A stretch of 64,000 nucleotides of DNA, from positions 1 through 64,000 of IMG/VR virus record IMGVR_UViG_3300010233_001188; one strand, written 5' to 3'. Shown in pieces: positions 15,197-23,856 of this stretch (the stretch's first letter is position 1; every line of letters starts with the position of its first letter). Source of the stretch: a virus. The translations under genes and the position numbers were made by a program. The notes under the pieces were generated by a model. That model saw only the letters and a program-made list of their open reading frames with translations, was not told the DNA's origin and searched no databases.

Positions 15197-16600
15197 TCAT
15201 GATTTCATTCCCCCGGCCTTAGTGCCGACTTGCGTTCCAGCGGGGCCAAAGGGTTTTGCTCTATATATGCCCATATCAGCGGTGTTCTGAATCGCCCATC
15301 CAAGCCACCCGCTTATATTAGTCCCGAGATTGGCATCAGCGCCCGCCACTTTAGTGAGACTGGAATTAACAGTGAACGCAGAAGACCCCGTGCCCGCCGC
15401 CACAAAACTAAGAATCAATTCGTTATTAGCCGTAGGCGTGATGTTCCCGGCTGATAATGATGTGGCCCCTGTCGAGGTGTTTCCGCTGGATTGATCTAAC
15501 GGAGCACTTGTATCCGCCTTACTCCACGCCGAAACAACCGCCTCAACTAACCCACCTGTTCCTGACACAGTAAAATTATGAGAGGCGCTAACAACCGGAT
15601 TGGCGCAATAATACATACTGGCTTCAGCCACTACGCCAGAGTTCTGCGTAGAGACAAGCGTCCAGGTATTACTATTGGAATCCATAAGCGTGGTTAAACC
15701 AACTGCATCCGTTTGAGCAATACCAGCCACTAATAAATCAGCCCCAGCTGTACTGATATTAGCGCTGGTTCCACCATTAGCCCCAGTGACAGTCGTATTG
15801 CCAATAGCAGAAATAAGGCCAGGAAAGTTACCCTGCTTAAAAGAAGCAGTTATAACCGCTGCGCTTTCACTACCGGACCAACTCCAAGTAGGATTGATGG
15901 CGGCCCCTGTATATGCCTTTGATGCCAGCCTCAACCGGGGGTGATCATACGGAGGATTATAGGTTCCCGGAAAGGTGCTGTCCAAAAACACCCTTGGTCC
16001 CCCAGCCATGGTCCACACACGCCCCTGAGTATCATACCCTGGCGCTTTATCCATGAGTAGACAGGCTACCAATGAGGCAGGGCGTATAGTCCATGGTGGC
16101 TTACCAGCAGCCGCTTCTGCTATTTCACCAGCCGATAATGCAGCATTATGAAATGACACCCACGCAAGGTCACCCTTGAAGTATGGGTTAGATAAACCTT
16201 CAAAGTTACCTCCCCCTACGTAAGTGGCGTTTAACCCGGTAGGCGTCAGGTTAATAGCAGAAGAGGCCACCTGTGCGCCGTTTACGAAGAGTGCGTGTAC
16301 CCCCGCTGACGCGCTACGCCCGCAAGCATGCACCCACACGTCATCCACGCAGGCATTAGGAGCCCCACAAGCAGCATTTGACCCGCCCAGACTAGGTTGC
16401 CACTCTATAATATTAGTGTCCCCCCTAATACCAAGCCAAAATGCATTGGTATTGGTAGAAGTGTCTACTATGAGGGCAGCGTTTCTCCAGATGTTAACCC
16501 CCAATGGCCTCATCCAGGCCATGACAGTGAGGGGGTAAGCGGTTATGAGCGCCGAACTTAACGAGAGAAGATCGGCAGTGCCATTAAAGTTGGCGGGCAT
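15197..16600 (-). CDS. LamG/concanavalin-like lectin-fold tail protein
   Basis: 467 residues. Residues about 1-190 look like a LamG-type laminin/concanavalin fold (NFNGTADLLSL, LTVMAWMRP, DVWVHACGR, HALFVNGAQVASS, KGDLAWVSFHNAALSAGEI). A second beta-rich domain (about 235-440) with ISAWSK-like and SFVAAGTGS segments follows. Such proteins bind glycans; a receptor-binding or accessory fibre role is likely. Confidence 0.65.
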   Translation of the reverse strand: MPANFNGTADLLSLSSALITAYPLTVMAWMRPLGVNIWRNAALIVDTSTNTNAFWLGIRGDTNIIEWQPSLGGSNAACGAPNACVDDVWVHACGRSASAGVHALFVNGAQVASSAINLTPTGLNATYVGGGNFEGLSNPYFKGDLAWVSFHNAALSAGEIAEAAAGKPPWTIRPASLVACLLMDKAPGYDTQGRVWTMAGGPRVFLDSTFPGTYNPPYDHPRLRLASKAYTGAAINPTWSWSGSESAAVITASFKQGNFPGLISAIGNTTVTGANGGTSANISTAGADLLVAGIAQTDAVGLTTLMDSNSNTWTLVSTQNSGVVAEASMYYCANPVVSASHNFTVSGTGGLVEAVVSAWSKADTSAPLDQSSGNTSTGATSLSAGNITPTANNELILSFVAAGTGSSAFTVNSSLTKVAGADANLGTNISGWLGWAIQNTADMGIYRAKPFGPAGTQVGTKAGGMKS

Positions 16601-16602
16601 GG

Positions 16603-17355
16603 CTATATTACTGTGTCGTATATACCGATGTATTTTATGCTATTCACCGCCAGGGTCATGCCGCTGAAGTTCACCATGGCTACGCCCCAACGGGCGGGTA
16701 GGATGCCCCCAAAGCATCTGGCCGCAGAGAACGGGCCTGCCTTTAATTCAACATCTTGAGTAGTATAATACACCACGCCTAGCAGCGGCAGATTACTTGC
16801 AGAAGAAGTCACATTAGCGAATGTCAGTGTTGTTGCTGTAGTCGCATTGCCAACTATGTTGGCAGCACCTGTGCCAGTATAGACCGTACCACTCGTATCC
16901 ACCATGCCATAGGCATACATATAAATAGCGGAATTACTCGCGGGAGCAGTATTAACCGCCGCGAAGTCAACCATAACCAATGCATCCCGGTAAAGATTAG
17001 TTGTGTTATCGACGTAATTCGATACCCAACCAGCAGTCGCTGAGTTCGTAAGATTAGCGCTTGTGAGATCGAAAGTCCCCACACCGCTAAACGCTTCCTT
17101 AATGCTGGAATTTTCTTCTAGCTCATCTAGCTCGTCTAAAGCAGTGGCCGTATAAACATACGGAAGTAATTCAACCCCATCATGGCCTGCATGACGCAGC
17201 ATAAACTCGTTGGCCTCATTCGTGAGAATGGGGGAACGATGCTTCTTTCCGCATTTTAAGCACACAGCCATTTGATAGGGCCGGTCCATCATCGTAATAG
17301 GCCCATCTAAGCAAGAACGGCCAAAATCCCTTACGCCAAGAATCGTACTGTCCAT
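16603..17355 (-). CDS. Unknown tail-region protein with N-terminal Zn-finger-like motif
   Basis: 250 residues. AVCLKCGKKHRSP with later HAGHDG near the N-terminus could bind metal; the rest is beta-rich with several N-X-S/T sites and ends GVAMVNFSGMTLAVNS. It sits between the lectin-like protein and the smaller repeat protein. Probably a fibre component. Confidence 0.55.
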   Translation of the reverse strand: MDSTILGVRDFGRSCLDGPITMMDRPYQMAVCLKCGKKHRSPILTNEANEFMLRHAGHDGVELLPYVYTATALDELDELEENSSIKEAFSGVGTFDLTSANLTNSATAGWVSNYVDNTTNLYRDALVMVDFAAVNTAPASNSAIYMYAYGMVDTSGTVYTGTGAANIVGNATTATTLTFANVTSSASNLPLLGVVYYTTQDVELKAGPFSAARCFGGILPARWGVAMVNFSGMTLAVNSIKYIGIYDTVI

Positions 17356-17384
17356 TAGCTTCCTATTGGGAAAATCGATGGGGG

Positions 17385-17927
17385 TTAAGAAGAACGCCGG
17401 GGCGGCATGATGGCGTTATAATTCGCCATAGATATCACGGCCACATATTTACTTGGCGTGGGCTTTCTAAAGGCTGAGAAAACAAACCGCTGAATCTGTG
17501 TAATGAAAACTACACAAGAATGAGCATAAGATTGTATAGTAGATACAATCTGAGACTGACTTACGCTTATACCCAATGAATAAGCAGCGCCAAAAATCAG
17601 AGAAGTGGTTTGAATCTGAATCAGCACTACTAGCTTGGTAGAGGTTTTAACTAACCCGAGTGTCTGATTCTGACTACTGGTTAGTAGTAGAGTAATGCCC
17701 GCTACCATCTCCAGGAGAGATGTTTGCAATATAAATATTGATTTGCTTATAGAGTTGTGCAAGAGATTGAATTGTGCTTGAACCGCCCCAATCAATTTCA
17801 CATCACTCTTGAGCAAAGCCGCCTGCTGACTTTGCGTGAGGGTAACGGTGCTATTATAGGCATTAGCTCCGCCCGTTAAATCGAGGCGTCCTATAGGGCC
17901 ATAGGCAACTGGACCGAAACCTAGCAT
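17385..17927 (-). CDS. Tandem 18-residue repeat protein, fibre region (copy B)
   Basis: 180 residues, a shorter paralogue of the protein at 13551-14306. Repeats such as STVTLTQSQQAALLKS and LVVLIQIQTTSLIFG follow the same Q-x-Q spacing, and the C-terminus (RKPTP, AVI, YNAIMP) matches that of copy A. Each copy sits next to a fibre gene, suggesting a shared structural role or duplication with fibre modules. Confidence 0.65.
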   Translation of the reverse strand: MLGFGPVAYGPIGRLDLTGGANAYNSTVTLTQSQQAALLKSDVKLIGAVQAQFNLLHNSISKSIFILQTSLLEMVAGITLLLTSSQNQTLGLVKTSTKLVVLIQIQTTSLIFGAAYSLGISVSQSQIVSTIQSYAHSCVVFITQIQRFVFSAFRKPTPSKYVAVISMANYNAIMPPRRSS

Positions 17928-20327
17928 TTAGAAACTAGCCCAAGTTCCTGGGTTGCCCCCATTGGTGCAAACATTGCCGTTAAAACCGCTTGTCGGAATA
18001 CGCGCCCAAGCCCGGTCACCGATGTTGTACCAGCCCGTAGTGGGGGAAGCGTTAGTCGCGCTCTTTATCGAACGCTGCCCATTAGCCCAAACAGTACCAT
18101 TGCCTGTCGCAAGATCATTTGTGAGATTGATGGTACCAACACACATAAGAGTTGCAGTACCATCGCTGAAATTGCCCCCCGGAGTTTCATGGGATGCCCA
18201 ATTTGGTTCGCTAGAGCCACTCGTGCCCCCAGATATATATTGATACATATATCCGTTTTCATTCGCGGATGTGGGGCGAACAAATGGCTCAAATGCGCCA
18301 ATAGTCATGTTAGCGTAAACTGTCGAATTACCGGCCCAAGCATTCGTACAAAGATTGGACTGATCTTGAACAGACGAGCCTGATTCAGTGCGCGAATCAA
18401 AATAGTTTAGCTGCATCGGGAAGGGGGCGGTATTCCCTATCAGAATACCAGCATTACGGGCCGTAAAATACGTATTGAAGAAATTGTATGTGCTAACCGA
18501 AGCATTGCCTATAGGATAAACCTGAGTGATGTATGTCCCACTATAAGCTGGAATGTTCAGCGGTGCGAAAGTTACATCCTCAAACACATTGCCCGGAACA
18601 AATGGCTGAATGCCGCCGCCAAACGATCCGCTAGACCCTCCTGTAGTAAACAAATTGGTCATGCCGGAAATGTTTTTAAGCGTAAGGTTCTGCCCGTCTG
18701 TGCCGGAAGCAAAGCTAGACGACGTGCCTATACTGATATTTCTTTGATCAGTTAAATCAAGATATCCATTTGCTGTGACATACGTAGTCCCCGCCGTGGT
18801 TAGCCCTGGGAATGTGCCATTACCGACAATAGGACCAAGAGCACTTGTTGCAACAGAGTAGAGAGTAGCATTTTCAATCGCATTCCCCTGAACTTGCACA
18901 AGATGAATATCGGCCCAGTACCCAGTAGTTGTTGAAACAGCCTCAAAACTTTCATCCTGAATTGTAAGTCCGGCGCATCTAACAAAACAATTCGCCGCAA
19001 TAAGACCGCCAACCCACCAATTAGGATTCTGCGGGTAAAAGCACCCAGCATTTGTCCCCTGATGATAATTATTAAACACACGCATATTGGTTTCGGTCGA
19101 ACCAAAAGCAAGGATGTCATAACGCCCAACAAACCCAAAATTATTATCGTGAATGCTGCTAGTAGTGGTATAGCTGCTGCTCAATAACGGAATCGAGATC
19201 GCATCACGTTGCACGCCATAAAAATTATTATGCGCGATTTCAAAGAACTCGTTGGCGGCTGAAAGGAGAACACCATCATTTAGTGTTCCGGTAAATGTGC
19301 AATCAATAATATTAGAAAGCTCGGCGGGGCCTACCCACAATCCATCAACATAATTAGAAGATGACTGATTACCAGTCATCGACCCGCCTATACCGTTATT
19401 GAATACAATCCCAGAAACTTCATACTTAGCATTGGGCGTTTCACCCAAAGACGCATCAGCCATTTTAAGGATGACTTTATGGGTAGCTAAGTTACCGGCA
19501 GCGCCAATATAGGTGAGGGTAGTATTACCGCCGCCTGCTGCTAAGCCTGGATTGACACCTTTAATAGAACAAGCCTGTGTGACACAGGTAAGACCTTGAT
19601 CTAGGAAATACTGTGATCCAAGTTGAATGGCTTGGGCATTATTAATCGACGCCTGTGTTCCCAGCCAATCAAGCGTATTTGTCGTGGCCGTAGCAAATGG
19701 ATAAACGGCCTGGATTTGTGTAAGATTGCCATACTGAGTTGAGGCGGCAATGTTGCCTGCTACTGCTCCAAACATTTCTGGCTGAATTGGGCCATTATCA
19801 AGAATACGGGACCAATAGAAACCAGATGTGGTAGAGACGATATTGGTCCCACCATTCTCCGTAACATTCCCGCTTTTAAGCTCGAAATGACCAGCCCCGG
19901 TCGAGGTATTAGAATAATATTGTGGGACATACACAATCGTCCCGACAGGCATGAATGTTAAAGGCTGAGAACGAAGCTGCGATATGTTCCCAATAGTTTG
20001 AACAGAGTCCCACATTGCGCTTGCATCCGATGCAGACACAATAAGAGCAACCGTTGCATTACCATCAAGATTAAGAAGACTGCCTGTAGAGGAGCTTCCT
20101 AGAGTGCGTGTAAGAGTGCCGTTCCCGGTTGAAACATAGGTTCCATTTCCTATCTCCCACGCTGTCCCATCCAATATCTCATAGCTATAGATAGTGTTAT
20201 TGCCGCATCCAGCTGCCGAGAATGTTTGATAAGCAGAACCGCCTATCGTGACCGCTGAGCCGAGCGTAATAGTTCCATTGCCGGTTGTGGCAGTGGACAT
20301 CCAAGCTCGATTTACGAATTTAGCCAT
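17928..20327 (-). CDS. Large tail fibre/tailspike with beta-helix region
   Basis: 799 residues, the largest fibre gene here. The N-terminal about 90 residues (FVNRAWMSTATTGNGTITLG, then TAWEIGNGTYVS) are a recurrent phage module. The centre (about 200-500) has short repeated strands and Asn/Gly turns typical of a right-handed beta-helix (NIIDCTFTGTLNDGVLL, FEIAHNNFYGVQRDAISI). The C-terminus has a GWYNIGDRAW receptor-tip-like segment. Likely the main receptor-binding or polysaccharide-degrading spike. Several motifs recalled as G-T-G-T in relatives read G-N-G-T here. Confidence 0.7.
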   Translation of the reverse strand: MAKFVNRAWMSTATTGNGTITLGSAVTIGGSAYQTFSAAGCGNNTIYSYEILDGTAWEIGNGTYVSTGNGTLTRTLGSSSTGSLLNLDGNATVALIVSASDASAMWDSVQTIGNISQLRSQPLTFMPVGTIVYVPQYYSNTSTGAGHFELKSGNVTENGGTNIVSTTSGFYWSRILDNGPIQPEMFGAVAGNIAASTQYGNLTQIQAVYPFATATTNTLDWLGTQASINNAQAIQLGSQYFLDQGLTCVTQACSIKGVNPGLAAGGGNTTLTYIGAAGNLATHKVILKMADASLGETPNAKYEVSGIVFNNGIGGSMTGNQSSSNYVDGLWVGPAELSNIIDCTFTGTLNDGVLLSAANEFFEIAHNNFYGVQRDAISIPLLSSSYTTTSSIHDNNFGFVGRYDILAFGSTETNMRVFNNYHQGTNAGCFYPQNPNWWVGGLIAANCFVRCAGLTIQDESFEAVSTTTGYWADIHLVQVQGNAIENATLYSVATSALGPIVGNGTFPGLTTAGTTYVTANGYLDLTDQRNISIGTSSSFASGTDGQNLTLKNISGMTNLFTTGGSSGSFGGGIQPFVPGNVFEDVTFAPLNIPAYSGTYITQVYPIGNASVSTYNFFNTYFTARNAGILIGNTAPFPMQLNYFDSRTESGSSVQDQSNLCTNAWAGNSTVYANMTIGAFEPFVRPTSANENGYMYQYISGGTSGSSEPNWASHETPGGNFSDGTATLMCVGTINLTNDLATGNGTVWANGQRSIKSATNASPTTGWYNIGDRAWARIPTSGFNGNVCTNGGNPGTWASF

Positions 20328-20351
20328 CTAGGGCGACTACGCCAATGACTC

Positions 20352-21044
20352 TTACGTAAACTGATCCGTCATCGTGAAAATGATGCTATCCCCAACATTT
20401 AGGCCAATTTGATTGAAGTTAGCGTGGACGAACATATTGCCGCCCTGAGCCGTACCTACCGTAGCCGTTTGGGCCGAGGTTGCGCCATTTGCCCCAGCAC
20501 CCCCATCACCCCCTAAGGTAACACTCGTACCATTGCTATGATTACCGGCAGCCGATCCTAAAGCGCCGCGAGAAATGATGTTCAGCGAAGTATTGCCGCT
20601 GAAATTCCCAACCAGCACTTCATTATCAATCTGAAAGTAGAAATTCCCGGTATTAGGGAAAGTGGCGATATTACCGACCGTAACATTGCCTGTGGTTGCA
20701 TTAGTGATGTTCCCGCTGAGCGTAGTCGTGGGACTTAAAGCAGCAGCAGTATCGAATGCTCCAAACTCTGTAATATTCCCGGGAGCGGTAAGACAAGTAA
20801 TTGTCCCGACAAGCTGATACGTGTCAGCGAGGAACGTAGTCGTAATCAACGTCGAGGTCGCCGCTACACGAGCTTCTTGCGTACGCGGAACCCAAAAATT
20901 CACATCCGAGTTAGATGCATTGCCGGTAAGATTGGCGCTTGCAACACCAGTCCCCCAGAAGATATTCTTAGGCTCTGCACCTAAACCTTTAACACGCGCC
21001 CATTCAATAGAACGGCCAGAATAAGTTGCTGTAGCTCCAGCCAT
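20352..21044 (-). CDS. Unknown tail/fibre protein, sequon-rich (230 aa)
   Basis: Beta-rich, with ANLTGNASNSD, APGNIT, SGNITNATTGNVTVGN and AGNHSNGTS segments. The N-terminus ATATYSGRSIEWARVKGLG suggests a fibre or collar subunit. It lies between the main spike and small accessory genes. Confidence 0.55.
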   Translation of the reverse strand: MAGATATYSGRSIEWARVKGLGAEPKNIFWGTGVASANLTGNASNSDVNFWVPRTQEARVAATSTLITTTFLADTYQLVGTITCLTAPGNITEFGAFDTAAALSPTTTLSGNITNATTGNVTVGNIATFPNTGNFYFQIDNEVLVGNFSGNTSLNIISRGALGSAAGNHSNGTSVTLGGDGGAGANGATSAQTATVGTAQGGNMFVHANFNQIGLNVGDSIIFTMTDQFT

Positions 21045-21050
21045 CTCTAA

Positions 21051-21284
21051 TTACTCCTTAACAGAAAAGGTGAGGGTCTTGATTTGCCCACGCTCAAACT
21101 CAGCTTTGGCTTGGGCAACATCTTCCCCAATGAATCGAAGCTGAATAGAACTGTGAGCACCAGATACAGGCGATAGCTCAACCTCAAGCGAATCGACCCA
21201 AACGGTCATAGGCTTTCCGGCAACATCACCCTGCACAGGGGTTCGATGCGGACTCACATTATGCACAACGTAATCAACTTGCAT
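21051..21284 (-). CDS. Small protein of unknown function (77 aa)
   Basis: The start is set at the ATG 21284, which has a strong TAAGGAGT nine bases upstream; a longer frame to 21356 overlaps the preceding gene and lacks this. Product begins MQVDYVVHNVSPHRTPVQG. Possibly a small beta-sheet virion or assembly factor. Confidence 0.6.
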   Translation of the reverse strand: MQVDYVVHNVSPHRTPVQGDVAGKPMTVWVDSLEVELSPVSGAHSSIQLRFIGEDVAQAKAEFERGQIKTLTFSVKE

Positions 21285-21298
21285 TTCACTCAAACTCC

Positions 21299-21547
21299 TT
21301 ACTGAGCATGACGCCAGATTTCGCCAAGCTGTTTTACAACGGGCAGCGTTCCGCACTTTGGGCAGACATCAACGGGCTGATTATCCTTGACCATCGGAGT
21401 GCCACAAATCGGGCGATACGGGCGCTGAAAAAGCCAATCCCAAAGAGTGCGCTGATACGGACCTTGGCAGCGTCTAATAACCGTAGCTTTGAGCGAACGA
21501 ATACGTTGCGGCGAAGAAGCCGCTTGTTGTACGGATGGATTTTCCAT
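21299..21547 (-). CDS. Small zinc-ribbon-like protein (82 aa)
   Basis: The C-terminal part has ICGTPMVKDNQPVDVCPKCG, three cysteines with a CPKC knuckle. The N-terminus is basic. It lies between a secreted protein gene and the small gene at 21051. Function unknown. Confidence 0.5.
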   Translation of the reverse strand: MENPSVQQAASSPQRIRSLKATVIRRCQGPYQRTLWDWLFQRPYRPICGTPMVKDNQPVDVCPKCGTLPVVKQLGEIWRHAQ

Positions 21548-21988
21548 TCAGTCCCCGATACAGAAATATGCGATTGTATGATTGCCGGAACCGCCTACTG
21601 TGGCGAGATTCCCAGCAGATGGCGTCATAAAGACAGAAGCGTTGCCGGTCTGATCCGTGGCTTGACAGGAATATGCAGTATTGCCCGTAAACAACGCCAA
21701 ACCTGAAAAGCTGACATTCGCTGTCCCATTCCCCAAAACCACTACGCCGGATACCGCGTGCGGTAATGAAACCTGAGTGCCATTAGCAGTGTAAACAGGT
21801 AGTGCGCTAGTAGATGGGGCGGGCGTAAAGCCTAATGCATCCTGCTTGCCGCTAAAACATAAATTCCACTGCCCAGCAGTCAAAATGGCATTATAGGCTA
21901 TATAAGAACAATTAGACTGTGCATGTACCGGCTCAATAGAAAGAGCCGCCAGTGCCAATCCTGACGCGCCTAGAAGCAATTTATTCAT
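21548..21988 (-). CDS. Secreted sequon-rich protein with signal peptide
   Basis: 146 residues. The N-terminus MNKLLLGASGLALAALS followed by VHA-QS is a clear Sec signal with a predicted cut after about residue 23. The next segment ILTAGQWNLCFSGKQDALG resembles the start of short phage tail proteins. The rest is beta-rich with five or more N-X-S/T sites. A signal peptide inside a fibre-gene cluster is unusual: it may be exported to the periplasm, or the leader may be an inherited module. Confidence 0.65.
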   Translation of the reverse strand: MNKLLLGASGLALAALSIEPVHAQSNCSYIAYNAILTAGQWNLCFSGKQDALGFTPAPSTSALPVYTANGTQVSLPHAVSGVVVLGNGTANVSFSGLALFTGNTAYSCQATDQTGNASVFMTPSAGNLATVGGSGNHTIAYFCIGD

Positions 21989-22014
21989 TTAGATTCTTTC
22001 AACCAATTCTTATA

Positions 22015-23193
22015 TTAATCCCCAATTGCAACCCATAAAGCGGAAACTGGATTAGTTATGCGCTGTGCTGCGTTTGCAGTATCGGCAACTATAGTACAGC
22101 CAGTTGTACTAGCTGATTCGAAAATCAAAACAATCGGGTTCCAAGAACCATTGGCTGAGCCATTCGCGCTACCCGTCACCATTAAGACCGAATTGGGAAA
22201 AGCACGAGGAAAAGTCAGTGTTGTATTAGTTATATTTGATCCACTTGTAAGAGGAATGGAACCGAATTGAATATAGAAGGCGTTACCGTTTACATTCGGC
22301 ACCGCAAACCAGCCAACACCGGCCTCAAAAGTCAGGTTGCCTAGCGCAGCCGGAACATTGTCTAAATCAGACAGATTGTTTGCAGGCTGTAGAAATGCTG
22401 ATAATGCCTGAAGCGCCGCTGCTCCAAGCCCAAGATTTGTTCTAGCCGTTGGAGCACTAGAAAGGTCAGACAGATTATTGACAATCTGTAGGAAATTTCC
22501 AGTAACCGGGGATATGCCTAAGGACTGAAGCTGGAAAGCACTTCCATTGCACGACATCGAAAAGATGCCGTTAGCAGGCAATTCGGCTGTATTAAGCTGC
22601 GTACCATCCGCGTGAGTAAGAGCCGTAGCCCCTATCCCGTTCACATTAACAGTCATGTTTCCGCTATTGGCGGCGGAAATCTTCTGAACCCGAATATCCC
22701 ATCCCCTCATCTGGCTTAAATTGCCAAATGCTACGGGCAGGGTTACATTAGCCGCGTTCGCTGTGCCGTTATCCGTGCCAAATAGGGAGAAGGGTGTAAC
22801 CCCGGTCCAATTCCCGCCGCCTGTATCGGGATTGGCCGTGTTATTCCCGATAGAGGAATACCACTCTAGCCCGCTGATATTCGCGGCGGTTAAAATAGAG
22901 CCTTTAGGATAGCCATTGATTGATGTCGAGAAATTTCCATCATAGAAAACCGGAGCACCGGCTTCCTGCCATACAGTCCAGGCGCTAATCGCATTAAGCG
23001 CACCATTTTCATCTTGAATGAGTGGCGGCGTGCCTCCGGCCAGAATAGGCGTGCCCGTCTCGGGGGGCCAACCCAAGCTCCAAGAAGCCGCCGTAGGATC
23101 GGCAGTAGTAGATGGAATCGTGCGAATATAGGTCGCTGTAGCATTAGCGCCCCACGCAACCGGAATCTTAGCTGGAATACTTGTGATATTCAT
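22015..23193 (-). CDS. Tail fibre with gp53-like C-terminal domain
   Basis: 392 residues. The N-terminal half has SWSLGWPPETGTPILAGGTPP. Two copies of a collagen-like fibre linker, NLSDLSSAPTARTNLGLG and NLSDLDNVPAALGNL, lie at about 235-290. The C-terminus (FGSIPLTSGSNIT, FPRAFPNSVLMVTGS) fits a gp53-like receptor-binding tip. It follows the DUF2612 baseplate gene, where fibres often attach. Confidence 0.7.
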   Translation of the reverse strand: MNITSIPAKIPVAWGANATATYIRTIPSTTADPTAASWSLGWPPETGTPILAGGTPPLIQDENGALNAISAWTVWQEAGAPVFYDGNFSTSINGYPKGSILTAANISGLEWYSSIGNNTANPDTGGGNWTGVTPFSLFGTDNGTANAANVTLPVAFGNLSQMRGWDIRVQKISAANSGNMTVNVNGIGATALTHADGTQLNTAELPANGIFSMSCNGSAFQLQSLGISPVTGNFLQIVNNLSDLSSAPTARTNLGLGAAALQALSAFLQPANNLSDLDNVPAALGNLTFEAGVGWFAVPNVNGNAFYIQFGSIPLTSGSNITNTTLTFPRAFPNSVLMVTGSANGSANGSWNPIVLIFESASTTGCTIVADTANAAQRITNPVSALWVAIGD

Positions 23194-23209
23194 CTAGTAT
23201 GATGATGCC

Positions 23210-23854
23210 TTAGTTAAAGACATAATTAATGGCAACGCCGCATGGCGTAGGTAGAACACCTGATTGTTGGACAATCGCCTGCTGCACAACCGATGCGGTA
23301 AAATTGAATGTGTAAGTCAGGGTCATATTCTGACCGTCCACTACGTAAGCCTCGCCCGCTCCTGGAAAGAGATTAAGCAGCACATTATTGATGCCTGGAA
23401 TCGAACCATCACAGATATTAGCGAGCGCCTTAGCCAAAATTACTTGGCGATACACCATATCCGTCATGGAGTAGTTAGACGTAGCCCCCGAACCAGCATA
23501 AAATGGCGACACACTATAAGGATCACCGCTTGCCCCGGCCGGGCCTGTCATGCCAAAGAAAGAGCCGGTAGAAATTTGCAGAACGCGGCCAACGCCAACA
23601 ATCCTACCCCATACATCCAACCCGTACCCTTGGGCGGAATTGACGTTGAACATTAGATCAAAGAAATCGTCTATGTTCTGCGTCTGGTCAATATATGCAA
23701 ACCAATTACCAATCAGTGTCGTGATGATTGGGGAGTTAGCGTACTGGCTGATTACACTATTCTCATAATTCCAATCAGGCTGAGTCCCTATTGGGCTTAC
23801 GCCAATCTGGAATGCCCCAATAGCATTTGGGATAGGCGAATTAAGCTCTGCCAT
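23210..23854 (-). CDS. Baseplate protein, DUF2612 family
   Basis: 214 residues. The N-terminal half (NWFAYIDQTQNIDDFFDLMF, GYGLDVWGRIVGVGR) matches DUF2612, which follows gpJ in many myoviruses and resembles gp48/tail-tip proteins linking baseplate to fibres. Two bases separate it from the J gene. Confidence 0.75.
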   Translation of the reverse strand: MAELNSPIPNAIGAFQIGVSPIGTQPDWNYENSVISQYANSPIITTLIGNWFAYIDQTQNIDDFFDLMFNVNSAQGYGLDVWGRIVGVGRVLQISTGSFFGMTGPAGASGDPYSVSPFYAGSGATSNYSMTDMVYRQVILAKALANICDGSIPGINNVLLNLFPGAGEAYVVDGQNMTLTYTFNFTASVVQQAIVQQSGVLPTPCGVAINYVFN

Positions 23855-23856
23855 CT

